Shown here: positions 51,879-60,371 of the stretch, piece by piece
How positions within the stretch are numbered: position 1 is the first letter of the stretch
Layout of the letters: each line of letters begins with the position of its first letter
Assembly (NCBI RefSeq): GCF_009882985.1
Contig: NZ_WTUZ01000020.1
Location: 619,353-683,352 of the forward strand
DNA: 64,000 bases
Reading direction: 5' to 3'
Origin: Paenibacillus silvestris
Lineage (GTDB): Bacteria; Bacillota; Bacilli; Paenibacillales; NBRC-103111
Notes under the pieces: model-generated
What the model saw: the letters and a program-made list of their open reading frames with translations, nothing else
What the model was told of the DNA's origin: nothing
Databases searched by the model: none
Translations under genes and position numbers: made by a program

Positions 51879-52529
51879 CTATTTATCCCAAATTAGCACC
51901 TGAATCGGCGTTGGATTGTAGGCATTACAAGGATTATTGAGCTGCGGGCAGTTGCTAATCAGCACCATGGAGCTGCCCGTCGATTGAACTTCCACATAGC
52001 AGCCCGGTCCGGAGACACCATCATCGAACTTCAATCCACCATCTTCTGTAACCGGCACATTCATAAAAAAGTTGATATTCGGCGCCAAATCCCGCTTCGT
52101 ATACGCCCCCTCGTGCTGTGCAAGCTGCAGCATGAAGGTATCTCGGCAGTTGTGCATCGACAGCTTGTCGTGCGAGTATCTTACTGTGTTGCTTTGAGCC
52201 GAACAGGAACCGCCAACGGTGTCATGCCGCCCGCATGTATCCGCTACGATTCGGAGCAGCTCCTTGCCGGACTCAGCACGCAGTACTGAGCCTGTGCTCA
52301 AATAAATGTTGCCTTGACCAGCAATCGTCGCCACAGCGCTGTAGTGATCCTCAGGATTTTCAGCATCATAAAATAAGGTGTCCGCCGCCTGATTCCCCTC
52401 CAAATCAACAATTCTCAGTACTTGACCCGGCTTCAGCTCGCGCATCCAACCGTCCCCTGCTTGAATGACTTCGCTATATATGGCCTCCTCGGCTATGCGA
52501 GGGCTTTCCACACGATTAAATACCGCCAT
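51879..52529 (-). CDS. cgdB: DUF1989/UAAP2 protein, carboxyguanidine deiminase subunit
   Basis: A 216-residue DUF1989 protein: [38 protein letters not shown] (metal-type Cys/His) and [20 protein letters not shown]. Known as urea-amidolyase-associated protein 2; with its partner it forms carboxyguanidine deiminase, turning carboxyguanidine into allophanate. GGAGGAGGA upstream. 14 bases ahead of the carboxylase start region. Confidence 0.88.
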   Translation of the reverse strand: MAVFNRVESPRIAEEAIYSEVIQAGDGWMRELKPGQVLRIVDLEGNQAADTLFYDAENPEDHYSAVATIAGQGNIYLSTGSVLRAESGKELLRIVADTCGRHDTVGGSCSAQSNTVRYSHDKLSMHNCRDTFMLQLAQHEGAYTKRDLAPNINFFMNVPVTEDGGLKFDDGVSGPGCYVEVQSTGSSMVLISNCPQLNNPCNAYNPTPIQVLIWDK

Positions 52530-52553
52530 ATCCGTTCCTCCTCCGTGTTTAAA

Positions 52554-53270
52554 TTAACTAAGCAATGCGTGGTATTCCCATGTATTTTCAAAAGCCCGGC
52601 GATTCTCCGAACGATAATTCACGCAAAAGTCATCCACGCCTATAGGATCAGCCTGCAGCACCTCGATGTTAACAGGCACCGATGGATAAGTGGTTCTAGG
52701 ATCAAGAGGATTTGGTGTATTAGAAAGAACAAGCAATGTATCTAACTCTGTCCGAAGCGTCACTGTTGCACCTGCCGGACAATGCGTAAGACTGAAGTGC
52801 ATATCGCCCTGCTCATCACAAAACACCTTCGAGAATAGGTTGAGGACAGGCATCATATCCCGCATGCTAAGTCCATTACGAACAAGTTCCACAGCGAAGT
52901 TCTCCTGCCCGCTCCGCAGCCACTCATTGCGCAGCTCCTGATAATGGGTGGCCCCATATTTGGCGTCCGTTGCCGCACGGCTTGTGTATCCGCTCAGAGG
53001 ATCATGCCAACCAATGCTGTCTTCCACGATGCTTGCGAGCACTCTTCCATTGTCACTCATCAGCACATGTCCGCGCGTCAGATGGGCCGTGTACTGCGCC
53101 TTCAGCGTATCCGGCATATTGTAGCGCTCCGTCAAGTCCCGCGCGTGGAACAATTGGATGGACACATTCGCCCCCGCCTCTTGAGCTGTAAATCGGATCA
53201 ATTTCCCTTTGCCAATTACACCAGACCACTTGCCTCCCGGGCCTATTGTCTTGTTCCACACATTTGCCAT
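52554..53270 (-). CDS. cgdA: DUF1989/UAAP1 protein, carboxyguanidine deiminase subunit
   Basis: About 238 residues from ATG 53270 (AGGAGG 11 bases upstream; an ATG 9 bases earlier is too close). Motifs: GKLIRFTAQEAGANVSIQLF, DSIGWHDPLSGYTSR and NLFSKVFCDEQGDM. Related to the next gene; together they make the deiminase. First gene after the minus-strand guanidine-I riboswitch. Confidence 0.88.
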   Translation of the reverse strand: MANVWNKTIGPGGKWSGVIGKGKLIRFTAQEAGANVSIQLFHARDLTERYNMPDTLKAQYTAHLTRGHVLMSDNGRVLASIVEDSIGWHDPLSGYTSRAATDAKYGATHYQELRNEWLRSGQENFAVELVRNGLSMRDMMPVLNLFSKVFCDEQGDMHFSLTHCPAGATVTLRTELDTLLVLSNTPNPLDPRTTYPSVPVNIEVLQADPIGVDDFCVNYRSENRRAFENTWEYHALLS

Positions 53271-53302
53271 CGTAGCCATCTCCTCCTGAATTCTTGTTAA
53301 AC

Positions 53303-53350
53303 AAAAAGGGAGACATCACAAGACGCAATTCGTCTTGGTGATATCTCCCA
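53303..53350 (-). terminator. Riboswitch-controlled terminator upstream of cgdA
   Basis: GGGAGATATCACCAAGACG pairs with CGTCTTGTGATGTCTCCC and runs into five T. Its 5' arm overlaps the riboswitch 3' end, so ligand binding and termination exclude each other. Confidence 0.85.
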
Positions 53351-53436
53351 GGTTTTTATCCTTCCGTGTCGCTCCTCATCATAGAAGCGGTTTACTCTCG
53401 GACCAGCCCGGTGGTGTGCCGGCGGAACCCTAGTAA
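53340..53436 (-). promoter_or_regulatory. Guanidine-I riboswitch (ykkC class), minus strand
   Basis: Minus strand shows CTAGGGTTCCG, CTGGTCCGAGAG, ACACGGAAGGATAAAA and CCTGGGAGATATCACC, the conserved ykkC blocks in order. Guanidine binding is expected to prevent the adjacent terminator from forming and to switch on cgdA-cgdB-carboxylase-atzF. Confidence 0.93.
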
Positions 53437-53643
53437 ACAATCGTATTCGTTTGTGTTATTAAACATAACATTGACCAAGGAATGTGTCAATAACTTCTAG
53501 CAATTTTACCTTTTTCATGCAAAATACTTCTCATACGCTTTACAATGTGTTATATTAACTTACACAAAAGACATATAGTTAACATCCAAGAAGAAATCCG
53601 GTTACTTTTTAACTTATAAGTTATGATTCATGACATACAAAGT

Positions 53644-53742
53644 TTTCTAGGGTTCCGCGATGGCTCAAGCCACGGTCTGGTCCAAGAGAAAACGCACAGC
53701 TCACCCTGTGTTCACGGAGGGACAAAAGCCCGGGAGGATATC
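53644..53742 (+). promoter_or_regulatory. Guanidine-I riboswitch (ykkC class), plus strand
   Basis: TCTAGGGTTCCGCGATGGC, GGTCTGGTCCAAGAG, CACGGAGGGACAAAAGCCCG and GGGAGGATATCT match the aptamer. It is divergent from the first copy with about 200 bases between them, and controls the APC permease. Confidence 0.93.
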
Positions 53743-53771
53743 TGTTCATTAGATATCTCCTTGGCTTTTTT
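53728..53771 (+). terminator. Riboswitch-controlled terminator upstream of APC permease
   Basis: AGCCcgGGAG and ATATCT pair with AGATAT and CTCCttGGCT, followed by six T. Overlaps the end of the aptamer. Confidence 0.85.
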
Positions 53772-53826
53772 GCATACCAGCCCCTGACGATCGACCACAG
53801 CAACAACGATAAGGGAGTGTATCATC

Positions 53827-55185
53827 ATGACAAAAGAAGTCCAACTACGGAAATCCTTAAGCCTGTATCAAGTCGTCTATATGGGGCTTGCTTGGATGAC
53901 GCCTATGATTTATTTCTCCATCTATGGGATAGCTTACGAGAATGCCCATGGCATGCTGACGCAGGCGTACTTGCTTGCTTTTATCGCGATCTTCTTCACA
54001 GCTTACAGCTATGGCGTCATGTCCAAATCGTTCCCCACATCAGGTTCCGCCTACACCTATACGAAAAAAAGCATCCACCCATACCTCGGCTTCCTCGTTG
54101 GTTGGGCACTTCTACTGGACTATTTCTTCTCCCCAATCATCGCTTGTCTCACCTTCGGCATCTATCTGCATGCACAATTTCCGTCTATCCCGGCTTATGT
54201 CTGGATCATCGGACTGAATATCATCCTTGGGATCGTCAATGTGATCGGCATTAAATTTTCAGCAAATATCAGCAAATTGTTCGTTTGGATTCAAATCTTG
54301 TTTATTGGCGTGTTCTGTTTCTTTCTATTCCGCAATTTGACGGGGGACGTTCATCCGATGGGATTATTCCTGCAAACAGACGTGCCGTTCTCCACAATCC
54401 TAGCTGGTGCTTCCATTATTTGTTTCTCCTTCCTGGGCTTTGACACGGTCACAACCATGTCGGAAGAAACGGTAAATTCCGAGAAAACAATTCCTCGGGC
54501 CATCATGATTATCATCCTTACAGCGAGTGTTCTTTACTTAGTGCCCTCTGTTTTGACTCAGCTGATTTATCCACACCTAACCTTCGTAAATGTAGATTCG
54601 GCTGGCTTCGAGATCGTCAAGCTTGTTGGCGGGGCCGCACTCAGTTCTGTGTTCATCACAGTGCTCATTCTCGCTATTTTTACACAAGGCCTATCGTCTG
54701 TAACGAGTGTTTCCCGCCTTCTCTTTGTCATGGGGCGCGATACTATCTTGCCTAAACGGGTATTCGCCTACCTTCATCCGAAGTTCAATACACCAGTAAT
54801 CAACATCGTGATCGTGAGCTGCGTCTCCCTGCTGGCCCTCGTGATCTCCCTGGACAATGCGGTCAAATTCGTGAATTTCGGGGCGCTTACAGCCTTCTTC
54901 TTCGTAAATATCTCAGTCATCGCGCAAAAGTACATCAAAGAAAACCAACGCTCTGTGAAGCAAACCTTCTTGTATCTTGTTCTTCCCTTGGTCGGAGCAG
55001 GCTTCATTGGCTATCTGCTTTCGCTGCTTGACCGAGACGCCTTATGGATGGGCGGTGTCTGGCTCGTTATCGGGATTGTGTATCATCTGATTCGGAAAAA
55101 AGTTAGCTCTGAGTCGGCTGGCCCCGTACTCACTCCCAGGGCTATACCAAGTAAACCCATGCGTACTTCCGGTTCTATCAAATAA
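53827..55185 (+). CDS. APC-family permease, guanidine uptake candidate
   Basis: A 452-residue transporter of twelve helices. Helix 1 has YMGLAWMTPMIYFSIYGIA, helix 2-3 KSFPTSGSAYTYTKKSI, helix 6 ICFSFLGFDTVTTMSEETVN with the family's FxGFD pattern. AAGGGAGTG precedes the ATG. Because it lies directly behind a guanidine-I riboswitch and divergent from guanidine catabolic genes, it likely imports guanidine or a guanidinium-containing amine; export is the less likely alternative since catabolism is encoded next door. Confidence 0.88.
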   Translation: MTKEVQLRKSLSLYQVVYMGLAWMTPMIYFSIYGIAYENAHGMLTQAYLLAFIAIFFTAYSYGVMSKSFPTSGSAYTYTKKSIHPYLGFLVGWALLLDYFFSPIIACLTFGIYLHAQFPSIPAYVWIIGLNIILGIVNVIGIKFSANISKLFVWIQILFIGVFCFFLFRNLTGDVHPMGLFLQTDVPFSTILAGASIICFSFLGFDTVTTMSEETVNSEKTIPRAIMIIILTASVLYLVPSVLTQLIYPHLTFVNVDSAGFEIVKLVGGAALSSVFITVLILAIFTQGLSSVTSVSRLLFVMGRDTILPKRVFAYLHPKFNTPVINIVIVSCVSLLALVISLDNAVKFVNFGALTAFFFVNISVIAQKYIKENQRSVKQTFLYLVLPLVGAGFIGYLLSLLDRDALWMGGVWLVIGIVYHLIRKKVSSESAGPVLTPRAIPSKPMRTSGSIK

Positions 55186-55234
55186 AAAACCGAGCGAACT
55201 CAGGATCTTCTCCTGATCATCGCTCGGTTTTTTA
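55184..55234. terminator. Bidirectional terminator
   Basis: AAAAAACCGAGCGA and CTCAGGATC pair with GATCctg... and TCGCTCGGTTTTTT; A/T runs on both sides. Serves the APC permease and the convergent Gfo/Idh gene. Confidence 0.9.
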
Positions 55235-55253
55235 TTTGCCGTTTATTTGATGT

Positions 55254-56240
55254 TTATTTGCGGTCTGCTGGGAATACAAGTCCCATTTGTTTCCTAGCTT
55301 CATCCATAATAGCCATCGCGATGCTGGAATTGGCATGTGAGTTCGTCTCGGACTGAAGCGCTCCGCTTTGAATCAGGCGGATGAACTCTTCTGCTTCATA
55401 ACGCATCGTTCTAGCGCTCTGCTCGCGTGTCAGATTCTCTACTGAGCCGTTACGGTAACGGATTTCGACTTTCTCTGGCTGATTGATTTTATCAATAACC
55501 ATCGTTGCGTGCTCGCCTTGGATTTCTGTCGGCAAATAGGAGCTTGCGATTTTGGAATGCATAATCACCGCGTCCATCTCTTTGTAGCTCAGCAGCAGAC
55601 TGCCTTCACCGTCGACACCGGATTCCAGCAGCATGCCGCTTGCTTGCACACGATCTGGGGTTCCGAACAGCACCGCCAACGGATAAATGCAGTACACGCC
55701 AAGATCCATCAGGGACCCATTGGAGAAAATGGGATTGAACGCATTCAGCACCGTTCCCTGCTTATAGGCGTCATACCGCGAGGAATATTGGCAGTAGCCT
55801 GCAAAATAACGGCGGATAGGTCCAAGCTTGTGCAGATTCTCTTGGATCGCTTTGAAATTCGGCATCAGCGTAGACTTGAGCGCCTCCATGAATACAACCT
55901 TATTGCTGCGCGCAGCATCAATCATCGCGGACAGCTCAGCGGTATTGGATGCTGCCGGCTTCTCGCAAAGGACATGCTTCCCGTGATTCATGCAGTGAAC
56001 TGCGTACTGGGCATGAAGCGAGTTCGGGCTCGCGATATAGACGGCGTCGAACGTTTCGCTTTGCACTAAAGCGTCCAAGTCTGTAAAACGGTGAGCGACC
56101 TCGAATTTATTAGCGAATTCCGCTGCCTTCTCTTCCGTGCGTGAGTACACGGCTGTTAATGCGAATTCTACCGTCTCGCGGGCTGCGTGAATGAACTCTT
56201 CCGTGATCCAATTTGTTCCTATTACTGCAAAACGTATCAT
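55254..56240 (-). CDS. Gfo/Idh/MocA-family oxidoreductase
   Basis: A 328-residue NAD(P)-dependent dehydrogenase: Rossmann start IRFAVIGTNWITEEFI, YIASPNSLHAQYAVHCMNHG and the family motif CEKPAASN. Catalytic region MDLGVYCIYPLAVLFG holds the conserved Asp. Acts on a sugar or inositol-like substrate, cytosolic. Monocistronic, AAAGGAG before the ATG. Confidence 0.9.
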   Translation of the reverse strand: MIRFAVIGTNWITEEFIHAARETVEFALTAVYSRTEEKAAEFANKFEVAHRFTDLDALVQSETFDAVYIASPNSLHAQYAVHCMNHGKHVLCEKPAASNTAELSAMIDAARSNKVVFMEALKSTLMPNFKAIQENLHKLGPIRRYFAGYCQYSSRYDAYKQGTVLNAFNPIFSNGSLMDLGVYCIYPLAVLFGTPDRVQASGMLLESGVDGEGSLLLSYKEMDAVIMHSKIASSYLPTEIQGEHATMVIDKINQPEKVEIRYRNGSVENLTREQSARTMRYEAEEFIRLIQSGALQSETNSHANSSIAMAIMDEARKQMGLVFPADRK

Positions 56241-56282
56241 AGTGGCTCCTTTGTAAGTAGGTTTTGGCTTAGGTTGGCTAGT

Positions 56283-56466
56283 CAGAGGGAACAGCGGGCC
56301 TCTATTTGCTGGAAAAGTTGTTTTTCGCCAGTCGCGGGGAACTGTGGGCCTCTATTTCGACGTTTTTGACGGAATTGGGGAGGTTTGCGGGCAAATAAGA
56401 CCCTGCAGTTCCGTCTGATGGGCTATTTTGACGACTCTTGCTGAAATAGCGGACCATAGTTCCACA
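56283..56466. repeat. Intergenic quartet repeat, GGGAACT-type family (copy 2)
   Basis: Direct units GGGAACAGCGGGCCTCTATT (from 56287) and GGGAACTGTGGGCCTCTATT (from 56337), offset 50 bp; inverted units around GACCCTGCAGTTCC (ending 56412) and AGCGGACCATAGTTCC (ending 56463), offset 51 bp. Same family and orientation pattern as at 24937. Confidence 0.75.
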
Positions 56467-56573
56467 TCTCCACGCGAATGTTGGCGATGTGGCAGGTTCC
56501 ACCAATTTGTTCTTTTTACTATACCTGATTTGGGATAGTTGATAAAGGCACGAGAAGGATTTGTAATGGTTAG

Positions 56574-56603
56574 TAAGTAACTTAATCTATAGAAAGTTAC
56601 TTA
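56574..56603. promoter_or_regulatory. Inverted repeat TAAGTAACTT-N10-AAGTTACTTA
   Basis: Perfect 10-bp arms 136 bases upstream of the aldo/keto reductase start. Related GTTAC/GTAAC motifs precede the DODA dioxygenase at 59394. Operator candidate for a HxlR/MarR-type redox or quinone regulator (inference). Confidence 0.5.
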
Positions 56604-56739
56604 TAACTCATCAACTGTAATAAACTTCACTACTTTCACAGACGTAGAAACTTCTATAAAATAGAATCTATCATCACGACGTACAAATCTTCAATATTTA
56701 GTGCTTACTAATATCAAGAGGAATGTGGGAGGATGAATC

Positions 56740-57717
56740 ATGAAGTATTCATATTTAGGGAAATCCGGCTTAAAGGTCAGTCAATTATGTCTAGGAACAA
56801 TGAACTTTGGACCGGAAACTGAAGAAAAAGAAGCTTTTAAAATTATGGATGCCGCATTGGATGCGGGAATCAATTTTTTCGATACAGCTAATGTGTATGG
56901 AGGCGTTGAAAGAAGAGGCTGGACGGAAGAAATTATCGGCCGCTGGTTCAAACAAGGCGGAGGCCGCAGAGAGAAAGTTATTCTTGCGACCAAAGCCTAT
57001 GGCGATATGAATGACGCCAACGATGGACCTAATTCGGAGCGCGGATTATCTGCTTACAAAATCAGACGTCATCTGGATGCTTCCCTCAAAAGACTGCAAA
57101 CCGACCACATTGAGCTTTACCAAATGCATCATATTGACCGCAACGTGTCGTGGGATGAGCTGTGGGGCGTATTCGAATCCGCTGTTAACCAAGGCACTGT
57201 CGACTATATTGGCTCTAGCAACTTTGCAGGGTGGCATATTGCCTGTGCCCAAGCTGAAGCCAAAGCCCGCCACTTCCTAGGCTTAGTCTCTGAGCAGCAT
57301 CTATACAATCTGCTTGCCAGATTGCCTGAACTCGAAGTGCTTCCAGCTGCGGAAAAACTCGGTCTTGGCGTCATTCCATGGAGTCCGCTAGCCGGCGGCT
57401 TGCTCGGTCGCAATGCCTTGGCAGGCACAGGTGCCCGCAGTACACGTTCGTCTGAACGGGTTGAGAAGCATCGGAGCCAATTGGAGCAATTCTCAGCTCT
57501 CTGTAAAGAGATCGATGAGAAAGAAGACGTTGTTGCCTTAGCTTGGGTGCTATCGCATTCAGCTGTTACTTCGCCGATTATCGGACCAAGAACAATCGAG
57601 CAGCTTCAGGATTCCTTGCGTGTACCTGAAGTTTCACTTAGCGAAGAGACTTTGAAGAAGTTGGACGAAATCTTCCCTGGCCCTGGCAAAGCGGCTCCGG
57701 AAGCTTACGCTTGGTAA
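56740..57717 (+). CDS. Aldo/keto reductase
   Basis: A 325-residue AKR: MKYSYLGKSGLKVSQLCLGT, catalytic Asp/Tyr in NFFDTANVYGG, Lys in VILATKAYGDM, His in MHHIDRNVSWDE; NADPH site IIGPRTIEQLQDSL. Similar to the Kv-beta/YghZ-like subgroup. GGGAGGA upstream, solitary with its own terminator. Reduces small aldehydes or quinones; substrate unknown. Confidence 0.92.
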   Translation: MKYSYLGKSGLKVSQLCLGTMNFGPETEEKEAFKIMDAALDAGINFFDTANVYGGVERRGWTEEIIGRWFKQGGGRREKVILATKAYGDMNDANDGPNSERGLSAYKIRRHLDASLKRLQTDHIELYQMHHIDRNVSWDELWGVFESAVNQGTVDYIGSSNFAGWHIACAQAEAKARHFLGLVSEQHLYNLLARLPELEVLPAAEKLGLGVIPWSPLAGGLLGRNALAGTGARSTRSSERVEKHRSQLEQFSALCKEIDEKEDVVALAWVLSHSAVTSPIIGPRTIEQLQDSLRVPEVSLSEETLKKLDEIFPGPGKAAPEAYAW

Positions 57718-57727
57718 TAGATGTTGC

Positions 57728-57762
57728 AGCGGCTGCTCTCTTAGAGAGTTGCCGCTTTTTTT
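57728..57762 (+). terminator. Terminator of aldo/keto reductase gene
   Basis: AGCGGC and CTCTC pair with GAGAG and GCCGCT, followed by seven T. Confidence 0.9.
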
Positions 57763-57769
57763 GTTCCAC

Positions 57770-57822
57770 TTGACATGAAACCAAAGGGTTTCGTATAATC
57801 CAATATGAAACCTTTTGGTTTC
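57770..57822 (+). promoter_or_regulatory. Promoter with twin GAAACC-N4-GGTTTC operators
   Basis: TTGACA (57770-57775) and TATAAT (57794-57799), spacer 18. Palindrome 57777-57792 (GAAACCAAAGGGTTTC) fills the spacer and 57807-57822 (GAAACCTTTTGGTTTC) covers the transcription start, 30 bp apart. Likely autoregulation by the ArsR protein encoded as the third gene. Confidence 0.85.
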
Positions 57823-57854
57823 GCATTTAGAGTAAGGAAAGGAAGGCGCAAGCC

Positions 57855-58235
57855 ATGCAAGAAGAATTACTTAAAAAGCTGCGCTATAAGCAAGGACGAG
57901 CTCTCGTACTACATGCGCCCGAAGGCTATAAGCTCGGTATTGAAGAGTCTGGGGAGCCGAGTGGGACTTATGATTTCGTTCAGCTTTTTGTTCATGATGC
58001 GGCTGAAGTTGAAGAATGGACGCCCAAAGCGATCCAGTATCTCAAAGACGACGCTCTGTTCTGGATCACCTATCCGAAGCAAAGCTCGAAGGTCAAGACG
58101 AACATTAACCGTGATAGCCTATTTACCTTGGTTTCAGGCATTTCCGAGTACCGCGCGGTTAGCAATGTGGCCGTGGACGATAAATGGTCCGCACTCCGCT
58201 TCCGTCATCTAAATAAAGTGAAGAGCAAATCCTAA
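57855..58235 (+). CDS. DUF3052-family protein
   Basis: A 126-residue protein: YKQGRALVLHAPEGYKLGIE, TYDFVQLFVHDAAEVEEW, DALFWITYPKQSSKVKTNIN and DDKWSALRFRH. This is the DUF3052 pattern, a small alpha/beta protein of unknown function often found with ArsR/SRPBCC genes. AAGGAAGG before the ATG. First gene of a three-gene operon. Confidence 0.85.
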   Translation: MQEELLKKLRYKQGRALVLHAPEGYKLGIEESGEPSGTYDFVQLFVHDAAEVEEWTPKAIQYLKDDALFWITYPKQSSKVKTNINRDSLFTLVSGISEYRAVSNVAVDDKWSALRFRHLNKVKSKS

Positions 58236-58266
58236 CAAACACACCATTCATTGGAGGAATCTCAAA

Positions 58267-58689
58267 ATGAGCAATCAAGCAAACACATTATCAGATATCG
58301 TACAAACCGTCGTTTTTAACGCGCCGATTCAAAAAGTATGGGATGCCGTTGCAACTTCCGAAGGCATCGCGGCTTGGTTCATGCCGAATAACTTCAAGCC
58401 GGAAGCCGGATATGAGTTTCACTTGGAAGCCGGACCTTTCGGCAATTCTCCTTGCAAAGTGACGGACGTTACGCCGCCTAACCGTCTCTCTTTTGTATGG
58501 GGCAAAGACTGGTCGCTTACATTTGAATTAAAAGATGTGGATGGCAAAACAGAATTCACCCTCATTCACGCTGGTTGGGATGTGGACAAGGTTACGGAAT
58601 TTGGCCAACCTCATTCCGTTGTTCGCGAGATGATGGCAAACGGCTGGACAGGTATCGCGATGAGACTTACAGCTTACGTCGAGGCTTAA
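58267..58689 (+). CDS. SRPBCC (AHSA1-like) domain protein
   Basis: A 140-residue START-like protein: TVVFNAPIQKVWDAVATSEG, IAAWFMPNNFKPEAG, and TEFTLIHAGWDVDKV. TTGGAGG lies upstream. Middle gene of the operon, stop one base before the ArsR start. Binds an unknown hydrophobic ligand. Confidence 0.88.
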   Translation: MSNQANTLSDIVQTVVFNAPIQKVWDAVATSEGIAAWFMPNNFKPEAGYEFHLEAGPFGNSPCKVTDVTPPNRLSFVWGKDWSLTFELKDVDGKTEFTLIHAGWDVDKVTEFGQPHSVVREMMANGWTGIAMRLTAYVEA

Positions 58690-58690
58690 G

Positions 58691-59080
58691 ATGTCAGCCC
58701 CCTCGCAGAAACATGATGTGTTTCAAGCGATAGCCGATCCGACGCGCCGTCAGGTGCTGCAGCTGCTTCGTGAGCAGGAACTCCCAGTGACCGTGATTTC
58801 CGGTCATTTCCCGATGAGCCGCACCGCGGTGTCCAAGCATCTGCGCATCCTTGCCGATGCAGGCCTGGTGAAAGAGCGAAAGGTCGGCCGCGAAACCCGC
58901 TACAGGTTGGAGGCAGAACCTCTGATGGAACTCAAACGCTGGCTTTCCTATTATGAGCGTTATTGGGAAAACAAATTAAACGCACTCAAAAGGTTCGTGG
59001 AGTCTGACGACGAGGATGGCGGCGGCAACCCGTTTGCTGCACTGGGATTGGTGGATCCGACACCGACCAAACAAGATTAG
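58691..59080 (+). CDS. ArsR-family repressor
   Basis: A 129-residue winged helix: DPTRRQVLQLLREQELPVTV, MSRTAVSKHLRILADAGLVK and GRETRYRLEAEPL. No metal-site cysteines. It starts one base after the SRPBCC stop, relying on translational coupling. Presumed repressor of its own operon via the twin palindromes at 57777-57822. Confidence 0.9.
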   Translation: MSAPSQKHDVFQAIADPTRRQVLQLLREQELPVTVISGHFPMSRTAVSKHLRILADAGLVKERKVGRETRYRLEAEPLMELKRWLSYYERYWENKLNALKRFVESDDEDGGGNPFAALGLVDPTPTKQD

Positions 59081-59083
59081 AGG

Positions 59084-59115
59084 AAAACCTGGCTGATTTG
59101 GGCCAGGTTTTTTGG
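59084..59115 (+). terminator. Terminator of DUF3052/SRPBCC/ArsR operon
   Basis: AAACCTGGC pairs with GCCAGGTTT, then six T. Confidence 0.9.
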
Positions 59116-59142
59116 TTTGTTTAGGCGGCGAGTTGCGGTCAA

Positions 59143-59213
59143 CGTTGCACATTGTGCAACATAGAAGCACTAACTAGCCCCGCTCACCTCACTATGTTGC
59201 ACTTTGTGCAACG
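59143..59213. repeat. Inverted pair of TTGCACA palindromes
   Basis: CGTTGCACATTGTGCAACAT (from 59143) and its near-perfect complement ending TTGTGCAACG (59213), each itself palindromic, centres 49 bp apart. Non-coding. The rest of 59081-59443 holds the terminator and promoter elements only. Confidence 0.75.
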
Positions 59214-59393
59214 TAATGGGCACAAGCCACGGATCTCTCAGCCATTTGGGAGCAAACGAGTGCACGCAAGCAAGCTGGTTGCCCTTTTGTAATCCATCAT
59301 TCCGGGGCATGCTAAACTCCTGAAGGCCCTCACTACTAACTTACAAAAAGTAAATAACTTACTTGACCAGCGAGTTATAGTGGCGTAATATAG

Positions 59394-59408
59394 GTTACAT
59401 AAAGTAAC
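59394..59408. promoter_or_regulatory. GTTAC-N5-GTAAC palindrome before DODA-type gene
   Basis: Palindrome 36 bases before the start codon, followed by a degenerate second copy (GGTTATCAAATGTAACT). Resembles the AGTAACTT arms at 56574. Operator candidate. Confidence 0.45.
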
Positions 59409-59443
59409 TAGGTTATCAAATGTAACTATAAGGAGCGATGACG

Positions 59444-60211
59444 ATGATTTCACCTATATTTGTAGGGCATGGATCCCCTATGATGGCTATCCAAGATACA
59501 GCTTGTACCGAATTTCTTCTGGACTATGGCAAAAAGGTTTCACCCAAAGCCATCGTTATTTTTACAGCCCACTGGGAAACAGAGGTCCTTACCATCTCAT
59601 CCACCGACGATGTCTACGAAACCATCTATGATTTCGGCGGCTTTCCGAAGGAGCTGTTCCAGATTAAGTACCCGGCAAAAGGCAGCAAAGCGATTGCCGG
59701 CCAGCTGGCCGAACGCTTCCAAACAAAAGGCATCCAGGTGAACCTCGATGCCCAGCGCGGACTTGATCACGGCTCATGGGTACCTCTGCTGCGCATGTTC
59801 CCTACACCCATCTGCCCGGTGATACAAGTGTCCGTGAACCCCTACCTGCCGCCAGCTGAGCAGTACCGCATTGGGGAAGCGCTGCGCGGTCTCGATCAGG
59901 AGGATATCCTGATTATCGGCAGCGGCGCCACCGTGCACAATCTGCGTGCGCTCAACTGGGAAGCGACCGAGCCGGATGCTTGGGCAGTCGCTTTTGACGA
60001 TTGGCTCGTACAGAACATAGAAGTTCAGAACCTGAACGTGTTGTTCAACTACGCTGCGGAAGCCCCTAATGCGCGCATGGCTGTACCGCGGCCGGAGCAT
60101 TTCATCCCGCTTTATATCGCGATGGGGAGCGGTGACCCAGCTCGTACGCCTCAAATCATTCACCGCAGCTATGAAGTCGGCTCGCTGAGCTATCTATCCG
60201 TATCCTTTTAA
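59444..60211 (+). CDS. DODA-type (LigB/YgiD) extradiol ring-cleavage dioxygenase
   Basis: 255 residues from ATG 59444 (AAGGAG 8 bases upstream; the ATG at 59438 is too close). Metal ligands: His9 in FVGHGSPMM and His43 in FTAHWETE, with a further LDHGSWVPL His and the C-terminal SGATVHNLRA. Class III enzymes of this type open catechol or DOPA-like rings; many Bacillota members act on quinone-derived compounds. Zinc or iron cannot be told. Solitary gene with its own operator-like palindromes. Confidence 0.88.
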   Translation: MISPIFVGHGSPMMAIQDTACTEFLLDYGKKVSPKAIVIFTAHWETEVLTISSTDDVYETIYDFGGFPKELFQIKYPAKGSKAIAGQLAERFQTKGIQVNLDAQRGLDHGSWVPLLRMFPTPICPVIQVSVNPYLPPAEQYRIGEALRGLDQEDILIIGSGATVHNLRALNWEATEPDAWAVAFDDWLVQNIEVQNLNVLFNYAAEAPNARMAVPRPEHFIPLYIAMGSGDPARTPQIIHRSYEVGSLSYLSVSF

Positions 60212-60228
60212 AAAGCGTAGACAAAAAG

Positions 60229-60256
60229 AGACCCACAGCAACGGGCTGCGGGTCTT
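60229..60256 (+). terminator. Hairpin after DODA-type gene
   Basis: AGACCC and CAGC pair with GCTG and GGGTCT; the T run after it is weak. Confidence 0.65.
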
Positions 60257-60371
60257 AAGTATATATATATTAAAAGGGGGTCGAATTTCATTATAGGTCC
60301 CGAACCTTAATCCCAGATGAAAACAAGATTGCATTTTGGTTACAAATGATGGCTATTTTGTTTACAAGCTG

